A DNA stretch of 14,414 bases from DSBX01 sp046484845 (lineage in GTDB: Bacteria > Hydrothermota > Tepidihabitantia > Tepidihabitantales > Tepidihabitantaceae), in assembly GCA_046484845.1 (NCBI GenBank), contig JAWOIB010000195.1, positions 1-14,414 of the forward strand. The letters are read 5' to 3'. The stretch's first letter is position 1, and the number at the start of each line of letters is the position of its first letter. Position numbers and translations under genes: made by a program. The notes beneath the pieces are model-generated. The model was not told the DNA's origin, ran no database searches, and saw only the letters and a program-made list of their open reading frames with translations. Of this stretch, positions 5,900-12,719 are shown piece by piece.

Positions 5900-7146
5900 C
5901 GTGCCGCCTCCTCAAGCCGCCGGACCAGCAGGCAGCTGTTGTGCCCGCCGAACCCGAACGAGTTGGAAATCGCGGCCCGGATGTCGAGCTGCCGCGGGCC
6001 CTCGCTGACGAAATCGAGTTCGACCCCGTCGTCCGGGCGCTCGAAGTTGAGCGTCTGGTGAATCCGCCCCTCGGCCAGCGACTTGAGCGTGACCATCAGT
6101 TCCATCGCGCCGGCGGACCCGAGCCCGTGCCCGAGCATCGACTTCGAGGAGTTGACCGCGAGCTTCCGGGCGTGGTCGCCGAACACCCGCTGGATCGCCT
6201 TGACCTCGGTCGCGTCGTTCAGCGGAGTCGAAGTGCCGTGGGCATTGACGTACTGGATGTCCTCCGGCGCCAGCCCGGCCTCGGCCAGCGCCCGGCGCAT
6301 CACGTCCACCGCGCCCAGCCCTTCCGGGTCCGGGGCGGTGATGTGGTGGCCGTCGCCGGTCGCGCCGTAGCCGGCAACCTCGCCGTAAATCCGGGCGCCG
6401 CGCGCCCGGGCGTGCTCCAGTTCCTCGATGACGCAGATGCCGCAGCCCTCGGCGATAACGAAACCGTCCCGGTCGCGGTCGAACGGACGGGAGGCCCTCT
6501 CCGGCTCGTCGTTGCGCTTGGACAGCGCGCCCATGTTCGTGAACGCCGCGACCGTGAACCGGGTCACCGCCGCCTCGCTGCCCCCGGCGATGACGATATC
6601 GGCGTCGTCGTGGACGATGTGCCGGAACGCCTCGCCCACCGCGTGCGCGCCCGAGGCGCAGGCCGAGGTGGTGCAGAAGTTCACGCCGCGCAGCCCGTAG
6701 GAAATCGAAATCTGGCCCGCAGCCATATCCGGGATCATCATCGGGATCAGCAGCGGCGAGACCCGCTTCGGACCTTTGCTGAGGTACTGCGCGAACTGGC
6801 TTTCCCAAGTCTGGACCCCGCCCATCCCGGAGCCGACGATCGCGCCGACCCGGCTGCGGTCTTCTTCGTCCATGTCCAGGCCGGAGTCCTTGACCGCCTC
6901 GGTCGCCGCGGTCAGCGCGAACTGGGTGAACCGGTCCGCCCGTCGGACAAGCTTGGGGTCGATCCGGCTGGCCGGGTCGAAGCCTTTGACCTCGCCGGCG
7001 ATGGTCACCGCCATGTCGGCCAGGTCGAAGCCGGCGGTGCGCGCGATGCCGCTCTTGCCGGCGAGCAGGCCCTGCCAGGTCGTCTCGACGTCGTGGCCGA
7101 CCGAGGTCAGCAACCCCAGGCCGGTGACGACCGCCCTCCGTCTCAC
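5896..7146 (-). CDS. fabF: 3-oxoacyl-[acyl-carrier-protein] synthase II
   Basis: This enzyme condenses malonyl-ACP with acyl-ACP in fatty-acid elongation. Using the GTG at 7146, one base after the acpP stop, the protein has 416 residues and begins MRRRAVVTGLG, as the family usually does. The catalytic residues then fall at Cys-163 (TTSACASGA), His-303 (NAHGTS), Lys-335 and His-340 (KSMLGH), the same numbers as in E. coli FabF. An upstream TTG at 7191 would overlap acpP by 44 nt and is disfavoured. Near the C-terminus SFGFGGHN supplies the gatekeeper Phe loop. No strong ribosome binding site precedes the GTG, so coupling to acpP is likely. The stop overlaps etfB (ATGA). Confidence is high for KAS II over KAS I from the overall sequence. 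Confidence 0.95.
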   Translation of the reverse strand: MRRRAVVTGLGLLTSVGHDVETTWQGLLAGKSGIARTAGFDLADMAVTIAGEVKGFDPASRIDPKLVRRADRFTQFALTAATEAVKDSGLDMDEEDRSRVGAIVGSGMGGVQTWESQFAQYLSKGPKRVSPLLIPMMIPDMAAGQISISYGLRGVNFCTTSACASGAHAVGEAFRHIVHDDADIVIAGGSEAAVTRFTVAAFTNMGALSKRNDEPERASRPFDRDRDGFVIAEGCGICVIEELEHARARGARIYGEVAGYGATGDGHHITAPDPEGLGAVDVMRRALAEAGLAPEDIQYVNAHGTSTPLNDATEVKAIQRVFGDHARKLAVNSSKSMLGHGLGSAGAMELMVTLKSLAEGRIHQTLNFERPDDGVELDFVSEGPRQLDIRAAISNSFGFGGHNSCLLVRRLEEAAR

Positions 7147-7147
7147 G

Positions 7148-7396
7148 TCAGGCGTCGCCCTTTTCCGCCAGTTTCTTGCCGAGGTACTCAACCGCCTTGC
7201 CGACGGTCAGCAGTTGCTGGGAATCCTCATCGGCGATCTCGATCCCGAACTTCTCCTCGAACGCCATCACCAGCTCGACGATGTCGAGCGAGTCCGCGCC
7301 GAGGTCGTCCACGAAATTGGCGTTGTCCGTCACCTTCTCGGGTGTGACATGAAGCTGCTCCACGATGATGTTCTTGACGTCGTCTATCAGGGCCAT
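7148..7396 (-). CDS. acpP: Acyl carrier protein
   Basis: This small acidic protein of 82 residues carries growing acyl chains on a phosphopantetheine arm. The attachment Ser-36 lies in GADSLDIVELV, and four-helix features are evident (FVDDLG before it, FGIEIADED after). The ATG at 7396 is preceded by TAAGGAGG with a 4-nt gap (7401-7408), one of the best ribosome binding sites in the window, as expected for an abundant protein. A TTG one codon earlier was rejected for that reason. It is the first gene of the minus-strand run and is followed after one base by fabF, the common acpP-fabF order. A promoter lies at 7530-7557. Confidence 0.96.
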   Translation of the reverse strand: MALIDDVKNIIVEQLHVTPEKVTDNANFVDDLGADSLDIVELVMAFEEKFGIEIADEDSQQLLTVGKAVEYLGKKLAEKGDA

Positions 7397-7417
7397 CAAT
7401 CCTCCTTAGGGCCTCTT

Positions 7418-7438
7418 GCAAGACTTGACTGCTCTTGC
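7418..7438 (-). other. Hairpin in the acpP leader
   Basis: On the minus strand GCAAGA and TCTTGC form a 6-bp stem with a 9-nt loop, about 10 nt upstream of the acpP Shine-Dalgarno sequence. No T-tract follows. It could affect leader folding, but nothing shows a known riboswitch. Confidence 0.3.
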
Positions 7439-7457
7439 CCGGCCGTGCCGACAGTTT

Positions 7458-7468
7458 GGGTTAAACCC
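7458..7468. promoter_or_regulatory. Short perfect palindrome in the acpP leader, possible operator
   Basis: GGGTT-A-AACCC is a perfect inverted repeat with one central base. It lies about 55 bp downstream of the predicted transcription start for acpP. It does not match the FapR or FabT operators as I know them, so the binding protein, if any, is unknown. Confidence 0.3.
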
Positions 7469-7529
7469 CTGCGGACACTTGAGTTGACCGCCTCGCGGAC
7501 GCAACTCCGGCCTCCTCAGGGCAGGGTAG

Positions 7530-7557
7530 ATTCTAATCGGGAACACGCTCAAGTCAA
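7530..7557 (-). promoter_or_regulatory. Promoter for the acpP-fabF-etfB-coaE run
   Basis: On the minus strand TTGACT (7552-7557), a 16-bp spacer and TAGAAT (7530-7535) form a good sigma-70-type promoter. The predicted start near 7523 leaves an untranslated leader of roughly 125 nt before acpP, by far the longest in this window. The -35 lies 24 bp beyond the stop of the upstream PPC gene, whose terminator is not apparent. Confidence 0.7.
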
Positions 7558-7580
7558 GGTTGCGCCCGCCCCCGGGCCGG

Positions 7581-8006
7581 TCAGCGCCGGAGCTTGAGCA
7601 GTTTGAGCCCGGTGCGCTCGTCCAGTTCCCGGGCCAGCTTGCGGCTGCCCGGGATGATCGCGATTTCGCCGGTCACCGATACCCGCGCCCGGTACAGGTG
7701 CCCGCCCCGGGTCGTCATCTTCGCGTCCCCGATGACGCAGTGGACATGACAGACCGGTTCGGCGCCCGCCCAGGCGATATTGCCCGACAGCGCCAGGACT
7801 TCCCAGTCGCCCCGGAACACCCGGCGGACGTAGCTGCGCTTCTTCAGGTCATAGAGCCCGATTTCGACCTCGTCCGCCGCCCCGAGCCCGGAGATGATGC
7901 CGGACCCGAGCCGGTGCCGGCGCACGAACCCGACCAGTTCGCCGATGACTTCCTCGCCCGGCTCCAGCCGCAGCTGGTAGAACGCGCCCGGTTTCGCCCA
8001 ACGCAT
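7581..8006 (-). CDS. PPC/DUF296 domain protein
   Basis: At 141 residues this is a single PPC (plants and prokaryotes conserved, DUF296) domain. The N-terminal half has the family's GSGIISGLGAADEVEIGLYD at 34-53. The second half has LSGNIAW at 73-79, then CHVHCVIGDAKMTTRGGHL at 86-104, whose His-87, His-89 and His-103 correspond to the metal-site histidines of bacterial members. These proteins form trimers. In plants the domain is joined to AT-hook DNA-binding motifs, but the bacterial stand-alone role is not established. The ATG at 8006 is preceded by AAGGAG with a 7-nt gap, inside the end of topA, and only 4 nt separate the genes, so they are co-transcribed. Confidence 0.85.
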   Translation of the reverse strand: MRWAKPGAFYQLRLEPGEEVIGELVGFVRRHRLGSGIISGLGAADEVEIGLYDLKKRSYVRRVFRGDWEVLALSGNIAWAGAEPVCHVHCVIGDAKMTTRGGHLYRARVSVTGEIAIIPGSRKLARELDERTGLKLLKLRR

Positions 8007-8010
8007 GCTG

Positions 8011-10419
8011 CTACTCCTTCTTTTTCGCCCGGCCGCTCTTCCTGCCGCGGCCCTGTCTTCCCGCCTGCGCCCGGGCCGCCCGGCGCTTCGCCGGCGCCTC
8101 TTTCAGCAGCCGGTGGCATTCCTCCAGCGTCAGCTTCGCCGGGTCCGTGTCCTTCGGCACCGAGGCGGTCCTTTTCCCGTCGGTGACGAACGGCCCGAAC
8201 CGGCCCGCGAGCACCCGGATGCCTTCGGCCGGGAAATCCTGCAGCAGCTGCTTCGCCGCCCGCTCCCGGGCCTCCGCCACCAGCACCTGCGCTTCCTCTG
8301 GGGTGATGGTCAGCGGGTCCTTGCCCTTGACCGACACGTACTTCCGACCGTAACGCAGATAGGTCCCGAACCGGTTCGTCCCGGCGAAAATCTCCTCGCC
8401 CTCCGGCGTCCTGCCCGCCGACCGCGGCAGCCGGAGCAGTTCCAGCGCCTCCGCCATCGTCACCGTCGCCACCTGCTGGCCGGGCTTCAGGCTGGCGAAC
8501 TTCGGCTTCTCCTCGTCATCCTTCGTGCCGAGCTGAACAAACGGCCCGTAGGGGCCGTGCCGCGCCGACACCGGCTTGCCGGTCTCCGGGTCGGTTCCCA
8601 GCTCGCGCGCCCGCGCCACCTCCGCCCGGGAGAGCTGGCCCGCCTTCTCGACGTCGGCGTGAAATGGGGCGTAGAACCCGCCGACCGTCTCGCGCCAGGG
8701 CTTGCTGCCGGACGCGATTTCGTCCAGTTCCGCCTCGAGCCGGGCGGTGAAGTCGTAGTCCACCACCTCCCGGAACTGGCTGACCAGGAAGTCGGTCACC
8801 AGCCCGGCGACCTCGCTGGGGAACAGCCTGCCCTTGCCCGAGCCGGCCTTCTCGGTCCTGGTCTCGGCGTTGACCCGACCGCCGGCAAGCGTCAGCACCC
8901 GGTATTCCCGTTCCCGGCCGTCCTCGTTCCGCCTCTCGACATAGCCCCGTTCCTGCACCGTCGCAATGGTCGGGGCATAGGTCGAGGGCCGGCCGATGCC
9001 CAGCTCCTCCAGTCGCTTGACCAGGCTGGCCTCGGTATAGCGGGCGGGCGAGCGCGAGAAGCTCTCGCGTGAACTGATTTCCTTCGGCGCCAGCCGCTGG
9101 CCCGGCTCCAGCCGTGGCAGTTCGCGGCTGTCCTCGTCCTCATCGCCGCTGTCGTACACCGCCAGGAAGCCCTTGAACAGGATTACCTCGCCCCGGGCGA
9201 CGAACTTCTCCGGCCGGGTCGAGATGGTGATAGTCACCGTCGTGCGCTCGACCCTCGCGTCCGCCATCTGAGACGCCAGCGCCCGGCGCCAGATGAGCTC
9301 GTAGAGCCGCTGCTGGTCCTGCTCCGCCTCCACTTGGTCGCGGCTGAAGTCGGTCGGCCGGATGGCCTCGTGCGCCTCCTGCGCGCTGCGGGACTTGGTG
9401 GAGTATTTGCGGACCCGGACGCTTTCCTTACCGAACCTCTCGGTGATGACCGCCGCGGCCTGGGCCAGCGCCGCATCGGCCAGCGTCACCGAATCGGTGC
9501 GCATGTAGGTGATATGGCCGGCCTCGTACAGCCGCTGGGCCAGCGTCATCGTCCGGCGGACGCCAAACCCCAGCTTCTGCGATGCTTCCTGCTGCAGCGT
9601 CGAGGTCGTGAATGGCGGCCGGGACGACCGTTTGGCGGGCTTCTGCTCCACCGCCGCCACCGTGAAATCCGCCCCGGCGGCCTGCTCGAGAAACTCCCGG
9701 GCCGCGGCCTCGGCCGGGAAATCGGTGTCCAGCTTCGCGGCCACGACTGTCCCGCGGCCGGCGGCGAACTCCCCGGCCGTCTTGTAGCTCACCTCGGGCC
9801 GGAACCGCTCGATCTCCCGCTCCCGCTCCACGACCAGCCGAACCGCCACCGACTGCACCCGGCCGGCCGACAGACCGGGTCGCACCTTTCGCCACAGCAC
9901 CGGCGACAGCTCGTACCCGACCAGCCGGTCCAGTACCCTGCGCGCCTGTTGGGCGTCCACCAGCGCCAGGTCGATCCCGCGCGGGGCCTCAATGGCCGCC
10001 TGGATCGCCCGGGCGGTAATCTCGTGGAACGCGATGCGCCGGGTAACCTCGGGCGCGAGCTTGAGCTCCCGGGCCAGGTGCCAGGCGATCGCCTCGCCCT
10101 CCCGGTCCTCGTCGGTGGCCAGCCAGACCAACCGCGCGGTCCGCGCCGCCTTGCGCAGTCCGCTCACCACCTTGGTCTTGCCCGGGCTGATGACGTACTT
10201 CGGCTCGAAACCATGCTCGATGTCGACCGCGAGCTCCTTGGTCGGCAGGTCGGCAACATGCCCCATCGAGGACAGGACCGCGAACCCCGGGCCGAGGAAG
10301 CCGGCGATGGTCCTGGCTTTGGCCGGGGACTCGACTATGACCAGGTCGGTTCCCGGCTCCGCGCCGGGCGGGCCGACCTTCGGGCGACGGGCTTTGGTCT
10401 TTGCAGGTGCTTTCGCCAT
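8011..10419 (-). CDS. topA: DNA topoisomerase I (type IA)
   Basis: This 802-residue enzyme relaxes negative supercoils by single-strand passage. The Toprim domain (~25-140) carries IVESPAKA with Glu-30 and the metal-binding DEDRE at 103-107. The active-site tyrosine is Tyr-305 in YMRTDS. IGRPSTYAPTI at 475-485 and the central domain follow. The C-terminus has repeats of the Toprim_Crpt type (GPYGPFVQLG at 622-631, RFGTYLRYG at 683-691, RFGPFVTDGKRTASVPKDTDP at 740-760) instead of Cys4 zinc fingers: the protein has one cysteine, Cys-768. A Lys/Arg-rich tail of ~25 residues ends it. The start is ATG at 10419, with a -10 box only 9 nt upstream, so the mRNA is nearly leaderless. It is followed by the PPC gene. 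Confidence 0.95.
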   Translation of the reverse strand: MAKAPAKTKARRPKVGPPGAEPGTDLVIVESPAKARTIAGFLGPGFAVLSSMGHVADLPTKELAVDIEHGFEPKYVISPGKTKVVSGLRKAARTARLVWLATDEDREGEAIAWHLARELKLAPEVTRRIAFHEITARAIQAAIEAPRGIDLALVDAQQARRVLDRLVGYELSPVLWRKVRPGLSAGRVQSVAVRLVVEREREIERFRPEVSYKTAGEFAAGRGTVVAAKLDTDFPAEAAAREFLEQAAGADFTVAAVEQKPAKRSSRPPFTTSTLQQEASQKLGFGVRRTMTLAQRLYEAGHITYMRTDSVTLADAALAQAAAVITERFGKESVRVRKYSTKSRSAQEAHEAIRPTDFSRDQVEAEQDQQRLYELIWRRALASQMADARVERTTVTITISTRPEKFVARGEVILFKGFLAVYDSGDEDEDSRELPRLEPGQRLAPKEISSRESFSRSPARYTEASLVKRLEELGIGRPSTYAPTIATVQERGYVERRNEDGREREYRVLTLAGGRVNAETRTEKAGSGKGRLFPSEVAGLVTDFLVSQFREVVDYDFTARLEAELDEIASGSKPWRETVGGFYAPFHADVEKAGQLSRAEVARARELGTDPETGKPVSARHGPYGPFVQLGTKDDEEKPKFASLKPGQQVATVTMAEALELLRLPRSAGRTPEGEEIFAGTNRFGTYLRYGRKYVSVKGKDPLTITPEEAQVLVAEARERAAKQLLQDFPAEGIRVLAGRFGPFVTDGKRTASVPKDTDPAKLTLEECHRLLKEAPAKRRAARAQAGRQGRGRKSGRAKKKE

Positions 10420-10428
10420 CAGGCGTGA

Positions 10429-10457
10429 AGCATATGCCCCGGCATTCCGGAAGTCAA
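10429..10457 (-). promoter_or_regulatory. Promoter for topA, near-leaderless
   Basis: On the minus strand TTGACT (10452-10457), a 17-bp spacer and TATGCT (10429-10434) lie 9 nt upstream of the topA ATG. The predicted transcript would begin 2-3 nt before the start codon. It diverges from the promoter at 10501-10528 across a 115-bp gap. Promoters of topA are often supercoiling-sensitive, but nothing here proves that. Confidence 0.6.
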
Positions 10458-10500
10458 GTCCGGGCCCGCGAACCCCGGAGTCGCGCCGTGCATTTCAGCG

Positions 10501-10528
10501 TTGCCAGCCGCCTGCGTTTGGCTAGAAT
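10501..10528 (+). promoter_or_regulatory. Probable leaderless promoter for the TPR gene
   Basis: TTGCCA (10501-10506), a 16-bp spacer and TAGAAT (10523-10528) are followed by 6 nt and the ATG at 10535. GCTAGAAT and both distances are the same as at 1708-1721. No Shine-Dalgarno sequence fits in the 6 nt. Confidence 0.65.
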
Positions 10529-10534
10529 ATTGTC

Positions 10535-11776
10535 ATGTCAGAGGACCCCACCGCCCGCGAAACCAGGTCCGCCCGACGGGGTCGGCCGGGCCAGTTCCCG
10601 ATAACCGCCCCCGGGCTGGTCGCGCGCGGGCTGGTGGAGTTCTATCGCGAGAACGAGGAAGACGCGTTCGAGCTCTTTCTGGAGGCGCTGGCGCTGGCGC
10701 CGGATGACCTGCGGACGCATTACCTCGTCGCGCTCACGGCGCACCTGCTTTCCCGCGAGGACACGCTCGAACAGACCTGCGCCCATGCCCTGGAACTGAA
10801 CCGGGCTCACCCCTGGACCCGCGCCTGCGAGGCGGTCCGCTACCTCTTCCTCGCCAACTTCTCCCGGGCGGAGGCGCTGATGGAAGGCGCGCTGCGCGAC
10901 CTGCCGGGCACGATCGAGTTGGTCGTCGGGCTGGGAGTGGTCCAGGAGTACGCCGGGCAGGACGAAAAGGGCATCGCCGCCTACCGTCGGGCCCTGGAGC
11001 TTGACCCGGACAACGTCCGGGCACTGGTCGCGCTGGGCGGGTTCCATGCCATGGCCGGTGAGTACGATTCCGCGCTCGAGCAGTACCGCTGCGCCCATGC
11101 GGTCGCGCCCGACATCGAGAACCCGCACCAGAAGCTCGGCCGGGACTACTACTACGAAGGCCTGATCGAACAGGCGATGGGGGAGTTCTCCCGCTCCGTC
11201 AACGTTGACCCCGATGACCCGGCGGGCTACTTCTACCTGCTCGACTGCCTGCGCCGGCTCGGCAAATCGGACGATGCGATCGACCTCTACCGCGAGATCG
11301 ACCAGCGGTTCGGCGACGAACCCGAACTCACCAGCGGGTTCTACGAGCATTTCAACATGCACGCCGAGGCCATCCTCGCGCTTGAGCGCCTCGGCCGCGA
11401 ACAGCCCGACGACCCCGCCGTCCTGGCCCGGCTCAGCCGCGCCTACCGGGAAGCGGGCAGGGTGGACGACGCCGCCCGGGCCGCCCGGCGGCTGACCCGG
11501 CTCGCCCCGCAGGACCCGGGCGCGCTGGCCATGCTCGGCGAACTCCACCTCCGCCGCGGACATCTCCGGCTCGCCATCAGCTGTTGCCGCCGGGCAATCG
11601 GGCTCGACCCCAACGCCCAGCCCGCCTACATCACGCTCGCGGATGCCCTGCTCTACCTTGGCCGCCAGGACGAGTCCTACCAGGTCATCCAGGATATGGA
11701 GCGCGTGCGGCACGAGGCCTGGGAAAGCTACCAGGCCCGGTTCTCAGGTCAGGACCGCGCCGAAGAAGACCGCTGA
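10535..11776 (+). CDS. Tetratricopeptide (TPR) repeat protein
   Basis: This 413-residue soluble protein is made mostly of helical TPR units. The clearest are at 127-160 (ending ALELDPDN), 161-194 (ALVALGGFHAMAGEYDSALEQY), 195-228 (LGRDYYYEGLIEQAMGEFSRSVNVDPDD), 229-262, 294-327 and 328-361 (AISCCRRAIGLDPN), with weaker ones at 27-60 and 61-94. There is no signal peptide; residues 1-22 are polar and basic and probably disordered. TPR arrays bind partner proteins, and no partner is indicated. The ATG at 10535 follows a -10 box by 6 nt, so the message is probably leaderless. A methyltransferase gene follows after 22 nt, probably in the same transcript. Confidence 0.85.
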   Translation: MSEDPTARETRSARRGRPGQFPITAPGLVARGLVEFYRENEEDAFELFLEALALAPDDLRTHYLVALTAHLLSREDTLEQTCAHALELNRAHPWTRACEAVRYLFLANFSRAEALMEGALRDLPGTIELVVGLGVVQEYAGQDEKGIAAYRRALELDPDNVRALVALGGFHAMAGEYDSALEQYRCAHAVAPDIENPHQKLGRDYYYEGLIEQAMGEFSRSVNVDPDDPAGYFYLLDCLRRLGKSDDAIDLYREIDQRFGDEPELTSGFYEHFNMHAEAILALERLGREQPDDPAVLARLSRAYREAGRVDDAARAARRLTRLAPQDPGALAMLGELHLRRGHLRLAISCCRRAIGLDPNAQPAYITLADALLYLGRQDESYQVIQDMERVRHEAWESYQARFSGQDRAEEDR

Positions 11777-11798
11777 CCCGCCCGGTCGGGAAACTCCA

Positions 11799-12527
11799 AT
11801 GACCTTCCCGCTGCCCCGTGCCGCCCTGCAAGACCTGCTGGACGGAATTGACGGCGGTGAGGTGCTCGACGTCGGGACCGGCGCCGGCGGGTTCATCGCC
11901 GCGCTGGCCGCCGGCCTGCGCAGCCACACCGGTTTCACCGGGGTGGACACCAACCCGGCGGCGCTGGCTGATGCGCGTCGTCAGCATCCCGGGGTCCGGT
12001 TCGAGCAGGCCGATGCGGCACGCCTGCCGTTCCCGGACCGGGTCTTCGACGCGGTGGCGCTGTCCAATTCGCTCCATCACCTGCCCGACCTGCCCGCGGT
12101 CTTCCGGGAACTGCGGCGGGTGGCCCGGCCCGGGGCAACGCTCATCATCAGGGAGATGTACCGAGACCACCAGCCGGCGGCCCGGCTGACGCACGTCCTG
12201 GCCCACGACTGGTGGGCGGAGGTCAACATCAGCCTGGGCGAATATCACCGTCCGGGCTACACCCGGCAGGAACTGCTCGACATCATCGACGGGCTCGGGC
12301 TGACCCGGACCAGGACCGCGGAACTTGCCACGGAAGACGGCGACCCTTTCGACCCGGATGGTCTCGCGCAGTTCGCGCTGCGCAACCGCCGGATGCTCGA
12401 GAAGACGCGGGACAAGCCCGGTTTCGCGGCGCACGAAGCCCGGTGCGCGCAACTCATCGCCCGCGCCCGGGCCGTCGGCGTCCTGCCCTCGGCTACCCTG
12501 GCAGCCATCGGCCGGCTCCCGGCCTGA
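11799..12527 (+). CDS. Class I SAM-dependent methyltransferase
   Basis: This 242-residue protein has the Rossmann methyltransferase fold of the Methyltransf_11 type. SAM motif I is VLDVGTGAGG at 22-31, the acidic end of strand 2 is GVDTNP at 48-53, QADAARLPF is at 70-78, and motif post-II is FDAVALSNSLHHLPD at 83-97. The C-terminal part (DWWAEVNISLGEYHRPGYTRQELL, with aromatic and acidic residues at ~137-160) should form the substrate pocket, but it does not identify the substrate. The frame is open upstream from 11643 inside the TPR gene. I chose the ATG at 11799 because the fold begins just after it. Only a weak GGGA precedes it, so it probably depends on translation of the TPR gene ending 22 nt upstream. 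Confidence 0.85.
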   Translation: MTFPLPRAALQDLLDGIDGGEVLDVGTGAGGFIAALAAGLRSHTGFTGVDTNPAALADARRQHPGVRFEQADAARLPFPDRVFDAVALSNSLHHLPDLPAVFRELRRVARPGATLIIREMYRDHQPAARLTHVLAHDWWAEVNISLGEYHRPGYTRQELLDIIDGLGLTRTRTAELATEDGDPFDPDGLAQFALRNRRMLEKTRDKPGFAAHEARCAQLIARARAVGVLPSATLAAIGRLPA

Positions 12528-12553
12528 CCCGGGCCTGACGCGACTCTTGGGAG

Positions 12554-12580
12554 ACGGGCAGGGTGGACGACGACGCCCGT
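12554..12580. other. Hairpin downstream of the methyltransferase gene
   Basis: ACGGGC and GCCCGT form a 6-bp stem around a 15-nt loop, 26 nt past the methyltransferase stop. There is no T-tract, so a terminator role is doubtful. Bases 12555-12579 match 24 of 25 bases of 11454-11478 inside the TPR gene. Confidence 0.3.
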
Positions 12581-12616
12581 ACCTTCCTCGTGCCCGGTCA
12601 GACGCATGCTTCTCGT

Positions 12617-12644
12617 TTGACAGTTCGCGCGCGCCGACTATCAT
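12617..12644 (+). promoter_or_regulatory. Promoter for the YadA-head-like surface protein gene
   Basis: A consensus TTGACA (12617-12622), a 16-bp spacer and TATCAT (12639-12644) predict a start near 12651 and a leader of about 70 nt. GGAGG at 12711-12715 lies 4 nt before the ATG. Confidence 0.75.
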
Positions 12645-12719
12645 TGCCACCTGTCGCTCGCGCACGGTAATCCTGCCGGCCGGGCGGCAACTCCTACGGA
12701 TCCGGAATCTGGAGGCACA

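Noticed and set aside
7147..7191. TTG at 7191 as the fabF start
   Set aside because: It would overlap acpP by 44 nt and add 15 unusual residues. The GTG at 7146 gives the standard N-terminus and E. coli active-site numbering.
5941..7347. 468-codon plus-strand open frame antisense to fabF and acpP
   Set aside because: The opposite strand encodes complete, recognisable enzymes with catalytic residues in place; this frame is their shadow.
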